From contig NZ_CP050975.2 in NCBI RefSeq assembly GCF_012273515.2, positions 6,262,001 to 6,326,000 on the forward strand: a stretch of DNA of 64,000 nt, read 5' to 3'. The stretch's first letter is position 1, and each line of letters starts with the position of its first letter. Both the position numbers and the translations under genes were made by a program. A model generated the notes under the pieces. That model was not told where the DNA came from. It saw only the letters and a list, made by a program, of their open reading frames with translations, and ran no database searches. The DNA comes from Streptomyces sp. RPA4-2. GTDB lineage: Bacteria > Actinomycetota > Actinomycetes > Streptomycetales > Streptomycetaceae. Below, piece by piece: positions 45,244 through 56,584 of the stretch.

Positions 45244-45249
45244 TACCCT
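45244..45249 (+). promoter_or_regulatory. -10 element (TACCCT) upstream of mnmA
   Basis: TACCCT ends nine bases before the ATG at 45259. GGAGGGG between them is an excellent ribosome site, so initiation may be either very short-leader or coupled to transcription start further upstream. Confidence 0.4.
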
Positions 45250-45258
45250 GGAGGGGCT

Positions 45259-46386
45259 ATGACTGAGACCTCGCCGCGCCCCCGCCCCCTCCGCGTCCTC
45301 GCCGCCATGTCCGGCGGCGTGGACTCCGCCGTCGCCGCCGCCCGCGCGGCGGAAGCGGGCCACGACGTGACGGGCGTGCACCTCGCGCTCTCCGCCAACC
45401 CCCAGTCGTTCCGCACCGGCGCGCGCGGCTGTTGCACCATCGAGGACTCCCGGGACGCCCGCCGCGCCGCCGACGTCATCGGCATCCCGTTCTACGTGTG
45501 GGACCTCGCGGAGCGCTTCCGTGAGGACGTGGTCGAGGACTTCGTCGCCGAGTACGAGGCGGGGCGCACCCCGAACCCGTGTCTGCGCTGCAACGAGAAG
45601 ATCAAGTTCGCCGCCCTGCTCGACAAGGCGCTCGCGCTCGGCTTCGACGCGGTCTGCACGGGCCACTACGCGAAGGTGCTCGTGAACGAGGACGGCACCC
45701 GCGAGCTGCACCGCGCCTCCGACATGGCCAAGGACCAGTCGTACGTCCTCGGTGTCCTGGACGACCGCCAGCTCGCGCACGCGCTGTTCCCGCTCGGCGA
45801 CACACTCACCACGAAGGACGAGATCCGAGCCGAGGCGGAGCGGCGCGGCCTCGCGGTCGCCAAGAAGCCCGACTCGCACGACATCTGCTTCATCGCGGAC
45901 GGCGACACCCAGGGCTTCCTCGCGAACCGTCTGGGCAAGGCCGAGGGCGACATCGTGGACGAGTCCGGCGCGGTCGTCGGCTCCCACGAGGGCGCGTTCG
46001 GCTTCACCATCGGCCAGCGCAAGGGCCTGCGCATCGGCACCCCGGCCGCCGACGGCAAGCCGCGCTACGTCCTGGACATCTCGCCGGTGGACAACAGGGT
46101 GACGGTCGGCCCGGCGGCGTCCCTGGACGTCTCCGCGCTGACGGCGATCAAGCCCCGCTGGTGCGGCGCCGCCCCGGCCGGCCCCGGCACGTACACCGCC
46201 CAGCTCCGCGCCCACGGCGGCGAGACGACGGTCACCGCCGACCTCGTCGACGGCGGCCTGGAGGTCGCGTTCACCGAGCCGGTCCGCGGGGTCGCGCCCG
46301 GCCAGGCGATCGTCCTGTACGACGGCACGCGCGTGGTGGGCTCGGCGACGATCGCGACGACCACGCGCGCGACGGCGTCCGTCTAG
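45259..46386 (+). CDS. mnmA: tRNA-specific 2-thiouridylase
   Basis: A 375-residue enzyme that thiolates uridine 34 of Lys, Glu and Gln tRNAs. The PP-loop is [18 protein letters not shown]. The two catalytic cysteines are in [16 protein letters not shown] and [28 protein letters not shown] and the C-terminal beta domain ([14 protein letters not shown]) are typical. Sulfur would come from the desulfurase encoded 1 kb upstream. A GCGGGACC hairpin follows at 46386-46408. Confidence 0.97.
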   Translation: MTETSPRPRPLRVLAAMSGGVDSAVAAARAAEAGHDVTGVHLALSANPQSFRTGARGCCTIEDSRDARRAADVIGIPFYVWDLAERFREDVVEDFVAEYEAGRTPNPCLRCNEKIKFAALLDKALALGFDAVCTGHYAKVLVNEDGTRELHRASDMAKDQSYVLGVLDDRQLAHALFPLGDTLTTKDEIRAEAERRGLAVAKKPDSHDICFIADGDTQGFLANRLGKAEGDIVDESGAVVGSHEGAFGFTIGQRKGLRIGTPAADGKPRYVLDISPVDNRVTVGPAASLDVSALTAIKPRWCGAAPAGPGTYTAQLRAHGGETTVTADLVDGGLEVAFTEPVRGVAPGQAIVLYDGTRVVGSATIATTTRATASV

Positions 46387-46408
46387 CGGGACCTGCCGCC
46401 GGTCCCGC
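46386..46408. terminator. Bidirectional hairpin between mnmA and the DUF427 gene
   Basis: GCGGGACC and GGTCCCGC form a perfect 8-bp stem with a seven-base loop, starting at the mnmA stop and serving both convergent genes. Confidence 0.6.
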
Positions 46409-46431
46409 CGGCACGGGTCGGCGGGCGGGGA

Positions 46432-46755
46432 CTACAGGACCTCCACCTCGTAGAAGCACAGGTGGTCCTTGATCTGCGCGACGTCCGGCTTCGGCTCGGG
46501 GTAGAACCAGACGAGGTCCGGGGCGTCGGGCAGGGACCAGTAGGACGCGTCGCCCTTGAAGGGGCAGTGCGTGTGGGTGTCGGAGGCCGTCAGCAGGTCG
46601 AGGCGGACGTCCTGCGGAGGGATGTAGTAGCGCACCGGACAGCCCGTCTCGCGCAGCAGCAGCGGCCGGTCGCTCTCCGCCAGGACCTGGTCGCCGTGCA
46701 CGACGCGTACGCGCTGGGTGCCCTGCTCGATGGTGATCGTGTGTCCTTGGGTCAT
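46432..46755 (-). CDS. DUF427 domain protein
   Basis: A 107-residue single-domain protein. The DUF427 pattern is seen in VRVVHGDQVLAESDRPLLLR, the tryptic Cys-Pro in RETGCPVRYYIPPQDVRLDL, and THTHCPFKGDASYWSLPD. The family is small, of unknown biochemistry, with conserved Arg, Tyr and His that suggest ligand binding. It is convergent with mnmA and divergent from the LOG-type gene. Confidence 0.9.
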   Translation of the reverse strand: MTQGHTITIEQGTQRVRVVHGDQVLAESDRPLLLRETGCPVRYYIPPQDVRLDLLTASDTHTHCPFKGDASYWSLPDAPDLVWFYPEPKPDVAQIKDHLCFYEVEVL

Positions 46756-46793
46756 AACGGGAAAGCACCCGCGGGGCCCGGGTTCTTCCCGCG

Positions 46794-46799
46794 TACCGT
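46794..46799 (+). promoter_or_regulatory. Leaderless-type -10 element (TACCGT) for the LOG-family gene
   Basis: TACCGT ends six bases before the ATG at 46806, with no ribosome site. Confidence 0.5.
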
Positions 46800-46805
46800 G
46801 ATCGC

Positions 46806-47345
46806 ATGAACATCTGTGTCTTTCTCTCCGCCGCCGACCTCGACGACCGCTACACAGGCCCCGCGCGCGAGTTCGCGGAACTCCTCGGCAAGGGCGGTCA
46901 CACCCTGGTGTGGGGCGGTTCCGACGTCGGCCTCATGAAGGTGGTCGCCGACGGCGTCCAGGAGGCGGGCGGGCGGCTGGTGGGCGTCTCCGTGGACTTC
47001 CTGGCGGCCAGGGCGCGGGCGGGTGCCGACGAGATGGTGATCGCCCGGGACCTCGCCGAGCGCAAGGCGCTGCTCCTGGAGAAGGCCGACGCGGTGGTGG
47101 TGATGGTCGGCGGTACGGGGACGCTCGACGAGGCGACCGAGATCCTGGAGCTGAAGAAGCACGGGAGGACGGACAAGCCGGTGGTCCTGCTGAACACGGC
47201 GGGCTTCTACGACGGCCTGAAGGAACAGTTCCGGCGCATGGAGGCCGAGGGTTTCCTGCCGAGGCCGCTCATCGACCTGGTGTTCTTCGCCGAGGAGCCG
47301 GTGGGCGCGCTGGCCTACCTGGAGGAGAGCGCGGGCACCCGGTGA
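46806..47345 (+). CDS. LOG-family protein (TIGR00730-like, putative nucleotide 5'-phosphate phosphoribohydrolase)
   Basis: A 179-residue Rossmann-fold protein. The LOG motif is VGGTGTLDEATEIL (canonical PGGxGTxxE, with Val in place of Pro), plus LVWGGSDVGLMKVVADGV and ARDLAERKALLLEKADAVVV. Plant and bacterial LOG proteins release cytokinin-type bases or AMP; the substrate here is unknown. It is monocistronic and leaderless. Confidence 0.9.
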   Translation: MNICVFLSAADLDDRYTGPAREFAELLGKGGHTLVWGGSDVGLMKVVADGVQEAGGRLVGVSVDFLAARARAGADEMVIARDLAERKALLLEKADAVVVMVGGTGTLDEATEILELKKHGRTDKPVVLLNTAGFYDGLKEQFRRMEAEGFLPRPLIDLVFFAEEPVGALAYLEESAGTR

Positions 47346-47361
47346 TGCGAGCATGGCGTCC

Positions 47362-48051
47362 ATGGCTACACATCTGATCACCGGGGCCGGTTCCGGCATC
47401 GGCGCGGCCGTCGCCCGCCGCCTGCACGCGCGCGGGGACGAACTCGTACTGCACGCGCGCGACGCGGGTCGCGCGAAGGAACTCGGCGCCGCGTACCCGG
47501 GGGCGAAGACCCTGGTCGGCGACCTCGCGGACCCGGACAAGCTCTCCTGGGCGTTCTCGCACCAGTCCCTGCCCGACCGCGTCGACTCGCTCCTGCACAT
47601 CGCGGGCGTGGTGGACCTCGGCCCGGTCGGCGAGCTGACGCCCAAGTCCTGGCGCCACCAGCTCAACGTCAACCTGATCGCCCCCGCCGAGCTCACCCGC
47701 CACTTCCTGCCCCAACTGCGCCTCGCCCAAGGCCACGTGCTGTTCGTGAACTCCGGCGCCGGCCTCAGCGCCAACGCCGACTGGTCCGCGTACGCCGCCT
47801 CCAAGCACGGTCTGAAGGCCCTCGCGGACTCGCTGCGCCACGAGGAGCACGGCAACGGGGTCCGGGTCACCTCGGTCTACCCCGGCCGTACCGCGAGCCC
47901 CATGCAGGCCAAGGTCCACCAGCAGGAGGGCAAGCCGTACGACTCCTCGAAGTGGATCGACCCGGAGTCCGTCGCGACGACGATCCTGACGGCCCTGGAC
48001 CTGCCGCGCGACGCGGAGGTCAACGACCTGACGGTGCGACCGGGGCGCTGA
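47362..48051 (+). CDS. Short-chain dehydrogenase/reductase
   Basis: A 229-residue NAD(P)-dependent oxidoreductase from ATG 47362 (47353 also in frame). The cofactor motif is LITGAGSGIGAAVARRLHAR, the central NIAG equivalent is LLHIAGVVDLGPV, and the catalytic Ser-Tyr-Lys is in VNSGAGLSANADWSAYAASK. The substrate is not evident. Start lies 17 bases after the LOG-type gene, so they are probably co-transcribed. Confidence 0.92.
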   Translation: MATHLITGAGSGIGAAVARRLHARGDELVLHARDAGRAKELGAAYPGAKTLVGDLADPDKLSWAFSHQSLPDRVDSLLHIAGVVDLGPVGELTPKSWRHQLNVNLIAPAELTRHFLPQLRLAQGHVLFVNSGAGLSANADWSAYAASKHGLKALADSLRHEEHGNGVRVTSVYPGRTASPMQAKVHQQEGKPYDSSKWIDPESVATTILTALDLPRDAEVNDLTVRPGR

Positions 48052-48199
48052 CGCGGGCCCACGGCGCGGTGCGCGGGGCTCTTGAGCGACGCGTGGGGCA
48101 CCGGGTGAGCGACGCGCGGGACGCCTGGGAGCGGCGCGGGGGACACCGGGGACGCACGGTGCGCACCGGCTCGCTCGCGTCGCACCCCGCGGGGTTACG

Positions 48200-48205
48200 T
48201 ACGCT
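48200..48205 (+). promoter_or_regulatory. Leaderless-type -10 element (TACGCT) for the MetE-like gene
   Basis: TACGCT ends six bases before the GTG at 48212, with no ribosome site. Confidence 0.5.
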
Positions 48206-48211
48206 TCGCGG

Positions 48212-49219
48212 GTGAGCGAAAAAAGCGAGTTCGGGTTCGGTGCCGCCACCGGTGTCGGGTCCATGCCGGGCGGTGACGCGCGGGAGACCGCCAGGACCGT
48301 CACCGGGTCCTTCGACGACTTCCCCCATCTGCCGGAGCTGCCCGCGCGCGGCCCCGGCGCCGACATGATCGGGCGGACGGCCGGGATGCTGGTCGAGCTG
48401 TACGCGCGCGTGGAGCCCAGCGGCTGGCGGATCGGGGACCGGCCGGGGCGGGACACCCGGCGCGCCCGGTCCTGGCTGGGCGAGGACCTCGACGCGCTGG
48501 AGGAGAACACCCAGGGGTACGAGGGGCCGCTGAAGGTGCAGGCGGTGGGGCCCTGGACCCTGGCGGCCGCGCTGGAGCTGAGGAACGGCGAGGCGGTCCT
48601 GTCCGACCCCGGGGCCTGCCGCGATCTCACCGGCTCGCTCGTCGAGGGCCTGCGCATCCATCTCGACGAGGTACGGCGCCGGGTACCGGGAGCCCAGGTC
48701 GTGCTGCAGCTCGACGAACCCTCGCTCGTCGCCGTCCTGCGCGGTCATGTGAAGTCCGCGAGCGGGTACCGCACCCATCGCGCCGTCGACCGGCAACTGG
48801 TCGAGTCGACGCTGCGGGACGTCGTGGGGGTTCACGCCGGCGGCCCGGTCGTGGTGCACTCGTGCGCGCCGGACGTGCCGTTCGAACTGCTGCGCAGGGC
48901 GGGCGTCGCGGGCATCTCCTTCGACCTCACCCTGCTCACCGAACGTGACGACGACGCGATCGGCGAGGCGGTGGAGGGCGGCACCCGGCTCCTCGCCGGT
49001 GTCGTGCCCGGCACGGACGGCCCGTTGTCGGACCCTGCCGGTAGCGTCATGGGTGTCAGGACGTTGTGGCGCAGGCTGGGGCTGCATCCGGGGCTTCTCG
49101 CGGAGGCCGTCACGGTCACTCCGTCGTGCGGACTCGCGGGCGCTTCCCCCGAGTACGCGCGCCGGGCGCTCGCCCACTGCGTCCGGGCGGCGAGATCCCT
49201 CGCGGACAACCCAGAGTAA
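48212..49219 (+). CDS. Vitamin B12-independent methionine synthase family protein (MetE C-terminal-like)
   Basis: A 335-residue protein resembling only the catalytic C-terminal half of MetE, well short of the usual 750 residues. It starts with FGAATGVGSMPGGDARETAR. Zinc-ligand candidates are VVVHSCAPDVPFEL and TPSCGLAGASPEYARRAL. The folate/substrate region includes VLQLDEPSLVAVLRG. Such short forms are known in actinomycetes and may use a different methyl donor or acceptor. It is 15 bases upstream of ligA, probably in one operon. Confidence 0.88.
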   Translation: MSEKSEFGFGAATGVGSMPGGDARETARTVTGSFDDFPHLPELPARGPGADMIGRTAGMLVELYARVEPSGWRIGDRPGRDTRRARSWLGEDLDALEENTQGYEGPLKVQAVGPWTLAAALELRNGEAVLSDPGACRDLTGSLVEGLRIHLDEVRRRVPGAQVVLQLDEPSLVAVLRGHVKSASGYRTHRAVDRQLVESTLRDVVGVHAGGPVVVHSCAPDVPFELLRRAGVAGISFDLTLLTERDDDAIGEAVEGGTRLLAGVVPGTDGPLSDPAGSVMGVRTLWRRLGLHPGLLAEAVTVTPSCGLAGASPEYARRALAHCVRAARSLADNPE

Positions 49220-51430
<2,211 letters not shown>

Positions 51431-51438
51431 GGGTTGAA

Positions 51439-51478
51439 GGCCACCCGTTCGGCGCATATCAGATGCATACGGGTGGCC
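51439..51478 (+). terminator. Hairpin terminator after ligA
   Basis: GGCCACCCGT and ACGGGTGGCC form a perfect 10-bp stem around a 20-base loop that contains GCATATCAGATGC, starting nine bases after the stop. Confidence 0.65.
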
Positions 51479-51691
51479 GGGTCGCATTCGGGCAACCGTC
51501 GTCGACCGCTGCCCGTGGAAGCCTTCTGCGGCCTACTGTTGAGGTGTGCGCCTGCCGTGCCCGGCTGCGGTTGGGGCATCCCCTGCTCCTGACGAGTCGG
51601 GGGACGAGTTCTTGAGACGCGGTGCCGTTGGCGGTTGTCGCCGGCAACGGGTCGCGTGGCGTGGGCACCGCCGGCTGTGAGAGGGACGGGA

Positions 51692-53923
51692 ATGGAACCG
51701 ACCGAGAGCGCCGCCCCGGACGTACGGCTGCGCCTGCGCCGAACGACCGGCGCGTGGATGGCGGGCCTCCGGACGGGACGGTCGTCGACGCGCCCCGGCG
51801 CGGGCGAGCGGGACCACATATCCTTCACCGCCACCACCGGAGGCCGGTACACCGCCGGGCGCGGCTCGGGCCTGCCCGGCCACGATCCCGAACGGCCCAC
51901 CTCCTGGCCCACACTTCCCGCCGCGGTCGTCTCCCTGGCCGCGCTCGTCCTCGGCGGCGGTTTCTACCGGGCGTTCAGCGACCACCACGCGCTCTTCCCG
52001 TCCGGATCGGTCGGCTGGTCGCTGGCCGTACTGACCGGCGTCATCGTCGGTCATCTGGTCGCCCTGGGCCGCGCGCGCTGGTGGGGCGGCACCGGCTCCG
52101 GCGCCGCCCTGACCCTCGCGGTCCTGCTGCTGTACGGCTGGGTGGCCGCCGGGATGGTCAGCCTGACCGTCGTCGTCCTGGTCGGCGCCGCGCGCCGGGG
52201 CCGCTGGCGCCAGGGGGTGCTGCACGGCGCGGCCGACATCCTCGGCATCGGCGCCGGAGCGGTGGTCCTCGCCGTGTTCGGGCGGGTGCCGTCGGTCGAG
52301 GCCCCCTGGAACCCGCAGAGCTGGGACTTCTACGCCGCGCCCCAGGTGGTGCTGGTCGCCGCCGCGTATCTCGCCGTCACCCGCGTCCTGCTCTGGTACC
52401 TGCACACGCAGGGCACCGGCGGCCTGCCGACCGCCGCCCGCACGGCCCTGGTCCGGCAGGGTCTCGTCGCGGTCGCCCTGCTCGGCATCGCACCGCTGAT
52501 CTGTGTGGTCGCCGTCGCGCAGCCCATGCTGCTGCCGCTGTTCTCGATCCCCCTGATCGCGCTCGACTCCACGCTGTGGATCGCGCGCGTCCGGGCCGAG
52601 GAGCAACTGCGCGATCCGCTGACCGGGCTGCCCAACCGGCAGTGGCTGCTCGAACGTACCTGGGCGGCCCTGGACGACGCCGAACGCATAGGCGCGCGTT
52701 CGGCGTTGATGCTGATCGACCTCGACCGCTTCCGCTCCGTGAACGACACGCTGGGGCACCTCGCCGGGGACCGGCTGCTGCTCCAGATAGCCGAACGGCT
52801 GCGGCTGGCGCTGCCGCGCGGGGCGGAGGCCGCGCGGCTCGGCGGTGACGAGTTCGCGGTGTTACTGCCCGTCGCCGACTCCACGACGTCGGCCACCCGG
52901 GTGGCCCGCAATCTCGTCGCCGCGCTCGGTTCGCCGCTCGACCTCGACGGGCTCACCCTCGTGCTGGAGGCCAGCGCCGGACTCGCCGTCTTCCCCGACC
53001 ACGCGCTCGACGCGGAGGGACTGCTGCGGCGGGCCGACGTCGCGATGTACCAGGCGAAGCGGGACCGTACGGGGGTGGAGGTCTACGAGTCCAAGCGGGA
53101 CTCGAACACACCGGACCGGCTCGGTCTGCTGGGGGACCTGCGGCGGGCCCTGGACGCCGGTGACGTCGAAGTGCACTACCAGCCGAAGGTCCGCTTCGAC
53201 GGACAGGTGGTCGGCCTCGAGGCACTTGTCCGCTGGGTGCATCCGGAGCGGGGCAAGGTCCCGCCCGACGAGTTCATCGCGATCGCCGAATCGTCCGGGC
53301 TGATGCCGCACCTCACCGAGTACGTGCTGGAGACGGCCCTCGCGCAGGTCGCGCGGTGGCGGGCACAGGGGCTGCGGGTGCCGGTCGCGGTGAACGTGTC
53401 GCCGCGCGACGTGCACACCCCCGGCTTCGCGGGCGCGGTCGCCGCCCGGCTCGCCCGGCACGGGGTTCCCGCGGGGGCCCTCCAGCTGGAGATAACGGAA
53501 CACGTACTGCTGGAGGACCCGCAGCGTGCCGCGGACACCCTGGCCGGGCTGACCGGGCACGGGGTCAAGATGTCGCTGGACGACTTCGGCACGGGGTACT
53601 CCTCACTGGTCCATCTGCGCCGGCTGCCCGTCAGCGAACTGAAGATCGACCGGTCCTTCGTCGCGCGGCTCGCCATCGACAACGAGGACGCGGAGATCGT
53701 GCGCTGCACGGTGGACCTCGCGCACTCGCTGGGGCTGCTGGTCGTCGCGGAGGGCGTCGAGGACGACGAGACGTGGGAGCGGCTGCGGGATCTGAGGTGC
53801 GACGCGGTGCAGGGGTGGCTGGTCGCCGCCGCGATGCCGCCGGACGAGGCCACGGCGTGGTTGCTGGCGCGGGGGTCGCGGGGCTGGCAGCGGCCGCGGG
53901 CCGCGTTGCCGGCCGCGGAGTAG
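51692..53923 (+). CDS. rmdB: Membrane GGDEF-EAL cyclic di-GMP protein (RmdB orthologue)
   Basis: A 743-residue protein from ATG 51692 behind GAGAGGGA. A polar head of about 75 residues is followed by five to six transmembrane helices (residues 80-305), then GGDEF at about 384-388 ([13 protein letters not shown]) preceded by [15 protein letters not shown], and an EAL domain with [36 protein letters not shown] and [12 protein letters not shown]. In S. coelicolor, RmdA and RmdB are c-di-GMP phosphodiesterases controlling colony morphology and development; identity here is from architecture and recalled gene order near ligA and gatCAB. Codon 391, in the GGDEF domain, is TTA and needs bldA tRNA. 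Confidence 0.9.
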   Translation: MEPTESAAPDVRLRLRRTTGAWMAGLRTGRSSTRPGAGERDHISFTATTGGRYTAGRGSGLPGHDPERPTSWPTLPAAVVSLAALVLGGGFYRAFSDHHALFPSGSVGWSLAVLTGVIVGHLVALGRARWWGGTGSGAALTLAVLLLYGWVAAGMVSLTVVVLVGAARRGRWRQGVLHGAADILGIGAGAVVLAVFGRVPSVEAPWNPQSWDFYAAPQVVLVAAAYLAVTRVLLWYLHTQGTGGLPTAARTALVRQGLVAVALLGIAPLICVVAVAQPMLLPLFSIPLIALDSTLWIARVRAEEQLRDPLTGLPNRQWLLERTWAALDDAERIGARSALMLIDLDRFRSVNDTLGHLAGDRLLLQIAERLRLALPRGAEAARLGGDEFAVLLPVADSTTSATRVARNLVAALGSPLDLDGLTLVLEASAGLAVFPDHALDAEGLLRRADVAMYQAKRDRTGVEVYESKRDSNTPDRLGLLGDLRRALDAGDVEVHYQPKVRFDGQVVGLEALVRWVHPERGKVPPDEFIAIAESSGLMPHLTEYVLETALAQVARWRAQGLRVPVAVNVSPRDVHTPGFAGAVAARLARHGVPAGALQLEITEHVLLEDPQRAADTLAGLTGHGVKMSLDDFGTGYSSLVHLRRLPVSELKIDRSFVARLAIDNEDAEIVRCTVDLAHSLGLLVVAEGVEDDETWERLRDLRCDAVQGWLVAAAMPPDEATAWLLARGSRGWQRPRAALPAAE

Positions 53924-53933
53924 TTCCGGCGGG

Positions 53934-53968
53934 TCGTCGTCCGTCGTCCGTCGTCCGTCGTTCGTCGG
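53934..53968. repeat. 7-bp CGTCGTC tandem repeat
   Basis: About four to five copies of a CGTCGTC/CGTCGTT unit lie just after the rmdB stop codon. Confidence 0.7.
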
Positions 53969-54087
53969 GTGCGGGTCCGTGGGGCTCCGCGGTGTTTCTC
54001 CCACCCGCGCACCACCCATGACGGTCACCCGAAAAGTGAAGCCCTCCCGCGGCGGTCCCTCACCGCCGGCGCCCGCACCCCGCCAGG

Positions 54088-54355
54088 CACGCGGGGAACC
54101 GCGCGCCCGGTCACGGACGGCCCGCAGCTCGGTCACGGTGGTGGAGCGGCCCCCTGACGGGGGCGCGGGGAACTACGCGATCGGCCAGGGGTGGCTCGCA
54201 GCTCTCCCACGGGGGTGGCGCCTCCCTGACAGGGGCGCGGGGAACTGCGCACCCAGCCACGCGCGGCCCGCAGCTCGGTCACGATGGTGGAGCGGCCCCC
54301 TGACGGGGGCGCGGGGAACTGCGCACCCAGCCACGCGCGGCCCGCAGGTTCGGAA
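54088..54355. repeat. 74-bp tandem repeat block with CGCGGGGAACT cores, about 3.5-4 copies
   Basis: CGCGGGGAAC occurs at about 54090, 54164, 54238 and 54311, each followed by C-rich and GGCCCGCAG blocks. The second and third full copies are nearly identical (GGAGCGGCCCCCTGACGGGG and GGGAACTGCGCACCCAGCCA). This matches the CGCGGGGAACTGCGC-type intergenic repeats common in Streptomyces genomes. It fills the intergenic space before the gatC promoter. Confidence 0.85.
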
Positions 54356-54477
54356 GGCGGTGACAGCCCCCGGGACGGACCGGTGGCGGCGGTGCGGAAC
54401 TCCCGTCGGCGACTCCCACCTCGTACACGGGAGGGCCCCCCGGGCAAACCCGGGCGCGGGCATCGGCCCCGGCCCCA

Positions 54478-54483
54478 TAGGAT
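54478..54483 (+). promoter_or_regulatory. -10 element (TAGGAT) upstream of gatC
   Basis: TAGGAT lies about 38 bases before the ATG at 54522, giving a leader of roughly 30 bases. The -35 match is unclear. Confidence 0.4.
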
Positions 54484-54521
54484 TGGGCCAAACCACACAC
54501 TCTCACCCAGAGGATCGCTGC

Positions 54522-54818
54522 ATGCCTGGCATCACGCGCGAGGAGGTCGCCCACCTCGCACGGCTGGCGCGTCTGGAGCTGAAGGCGGAAGAGCTCGACC
54601 ACTTCGCCGGCCAGCTCGACGACATCATCGGCGCGGTCGCCCGCGTCAGCGAGGTCGCCGACCAAGACGTACCGCCGACCTCCCACCCGCTGCCGCTGAC
54701 GAACGTCATGCGCGCGGACGAGGTCCGCCCGTCGCTCACCCCCGAGCAGGCGCTCTCCGGCGCCCCGGCCCAGGAGCAGCAGCGTTTCAAGGTGCCGCAG
54801 ATCCTGGGGGAGGACTAA
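54522..54818 (+). CDS. gatC: Asp-tRNA(Asn)/Glu-tRNA(Gln) amidotransferase subunit C
   Basis: A 98-residue subunit that stabilises GatA. Family marks are [20 protein letters not shown] and a C-terminal [20 protein letters not shown]. Start is ATG 54522. It is the first gene of gatC-gatA-ORF-gatB; the next gene begins five bases after its stop. Confidence 0.96.
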   Translation: MPGITREEVAHLARLARLELKAEELDHFAGQLDDIIGAVARVSEVADQDVPPTSHPLPLTNVMRADEVRPSLTPEQALSGAPAQEQQRFKVPQILGED

Positions 54819-54823
54819 TCACC

Positions 54824-56329
54824 ATGACGGACACCAACGTCAACATCATCAAGCTCACCGCGGCGGAGATCGCCGGGAAGATCGCGGCAGGCGAGCTCAC
54901 CGCCGTCGAGGTCACCGAGGCCCACCTCGCCCGCATCGAGGCCGTCGACGAGAAGGTGCACGCCTTCCTGCACGTCGACCGCGAGGGCGCCCTCGCGCAG
55001 GCCCGCGCCGTCGACGCGAAGCGGGAGCGCGGCGAGAAGCTCGGACCGCTCGCCGGCGTGCCCCTGGCGCTCAAGGACATCTTCACCACCGAGGGCATCC
55101 CGACCACCGTCGGTTCCAAGATCCTCGAAGGCTGGATCCCGCCCTACGACGCGACGGTCACCAAGCGGCTCAAGGCCGCCGACGTCGTCATCCTCGGCAA
55201 GACCAACATGGACGAGTTCGCCATGGGGTCCTCCACCGAGAACAGCGCGTACGGCCCCACGGGCAACCCCTGGGACCTCAGCCGCATCCCCGGCGGCTCG
55301 GGCGGCGGCTCGTCCGCCGCGCTCGCCTCCTTCGAGGCGCCGCTCGCCATCGGCACCGACACGGGCGGCTCCATCCGCCAGCCCGCGTCCGTCACCGGCA
55401 CGGTCGGCGTCAAGCCCACGTACGGCGGCGTCTCCCGCTACGGCATGGTGGCGTTCTCCTCCTCCCTCGACCAGGGCGGCCCCTGCGCCCGTACGGTCCT
55501 GGACGCGGCGCTGCTGCACGAGGTCATCGCCGGGCACGACCCGCTCGACTCGACCTCCATCGACGCGCCGGTCCCCCCGGTGGTCGAGGCCGCCCGCAAC
55601 GGCTCCGTCGCCGGCATGCGCGTCGGTGTCGTCAAGCAGTTCCGCGGCGAGGGCTACCAGGCCGGTGTCCTGCAGCGCTTCGACGAGGCCGTCGCCCTGC
55701 TCAAGGACCTCGGCGCCGAGATCGTCGAGCTGGACTGCCCGTCCTTCGACCTGGCGCTCTCCGCGTACTACCTGATCGCGCCGTCCGAGTGCTCGTCCAA
55801 CCTCGCCCGCTTCGACGCGATGCGCTACGGCCTGCGGGTCGGGGACGACGGCACGCGCTCCGCCGAGGAGGTCACCTCGCTCACCCGCGAGGCCGGCTTC
55901 GGGGACGAGGTCAAGCGCCGCATCATGCTCGGCACGTACGCCCTCAGCTCCGGCTACTACGACGCGTACTACGGCTCGGCGCAGAAGGTCCGTACGCTCA
56001 TCACCCGCGACTTCGACAAGTCGTTCGAGCAGGTGGATGTGATCGTCTCGCCGACCACGCCCACCACCGCCTTCGCGATCGGCGAGCGCGCCGACGACCC
56101 GATGGCGATGTACCTCGCGGACCTGTGCACCATCCCGACCAACATGGCGGGCAACGCGGCCATGTCGCTGCCCTGCGGTCTCGCGCCGGAGGACAACCTC
56201 CCGGTCGGTCTGCAGATCATCGCCCCCGCGATGAAGGACGACCGGCTCTACAAGGTCGGCGCCGCCGTCGAGGCCGCCTTCGTGGAAAAGTGGGGGCACC
56301 CGCTGATCGAGGAGGCTCCGTCGTTGTGA
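54824..56329 (+). CDS. gatA: Asp-tRNA(Asn)/Glu-tRNA(Gln) amidotransferase subunit A
   Basis: A 501-residue amidase that releases ammonia from glutamine for the transamidation. The Ser-cisSer-Lys triad is visible: Lys in [11 protein letters not shown], the Gly-rich [14 protein letters not shown], and [39 protein letters not shown] is highly conserved. Its stop overlaps the GTG of the small downstream ORF (GTGA). Confidence 0.98.
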   Translation: MTDTNVNIIKLTAAEIAGKIAAGELTAVEVTEAHLARIEAVDEKVHAFLHVDREGALAQARAVDAKRERGEKLGPLAGVPLALKDIFTTEGIPTTVGSKILEGWIPPYDATVTKRLKAADVVILGKTNMDEFAMGSSTENSAYGPTGNPWDLSRIPGGSGGGSSAALASFEAPLAIGTDTGGSIRQPASVTGTVGVKPTYGGVSRYGMVAFSSSLDQGGPCARTVLDAALLHEVIAGHDPLDSTSIDAPVPPVVEAARNGSVAGMRVGVVKQFRGEGYQAGVLQRFDEAVALLKDLGAEIVELDCPSFDLALSAYYLIAPSECSSNLARFDAMRYGLRVGDDGTRSAEEVTSLTREAGFGDEVKRRIMLGTYALSSGYYDAYYGSAQKVRTLITRDFDKSFEQVDVIVSPTTPTTAFAIGERADDPMAMYLADLCTIPTNMAGNAAMSLPCGLAPEDNLPVGLQIIAPAMKDDRLYKVGAAVEAAFVEKWGHPLIEEAPSL

Positions 56330-56568
56330 GTAAGGCTCTGACCAAGGCCAAGGGCTTCAAGAAGTCCAAGTCCGGCACGTACCTGTCCATCGCGACCACC
56401 GCGTTCGGTGCTCTCGGCGTCGCCAAGCAGGCCAAGAAGGCCCGCACGGAGCACGACACGCTGCGCCTGATCGACGCGGCCGTGTCCGCCGCCGCCATCG
56501 TCACCGGCCTCGCCATCCTCTACCGGGAGCTCAGGCGCCTGGGCGACGACGACGTCCTGCTGGGCTGA
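56326..56568 (+). CDS. Small membrane-associated protein between gatA and gatB
   Basis: An 80-residue protein from GTG 56326, coupled to gatA. The basic N-terminus [20 protein letters not shown] is followed by one weak helix ([20 protein letters not shown]) and a clearer one ([20 protein letters not shown]), with an acidic tail. I do not recognise the family, but insertion here between gatA and gatB looks stable in Streptomyces as far as I recall. Its role in amidotransferase function is unproven. Confidence 0.8.
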   Translation: MSKALTKAKGFKKSKSGTYLSIATTAFGALGVAKQAKKARTEHDTLRLIDAAVSAAAIVTGLAILYRELRRLGDDDVLLG

Positions 56569-56584
56569 GAGGGAAGTTTTCACC

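Noticed and set aside
54088..54355. CRISPR array or insertion sequence at the 74-bp repeats
   Set aside because: Units are contiguous with no unique spacers, have no terminal inverted repeats or transposase, and match a known type of Streptomyces intergenic repeat.
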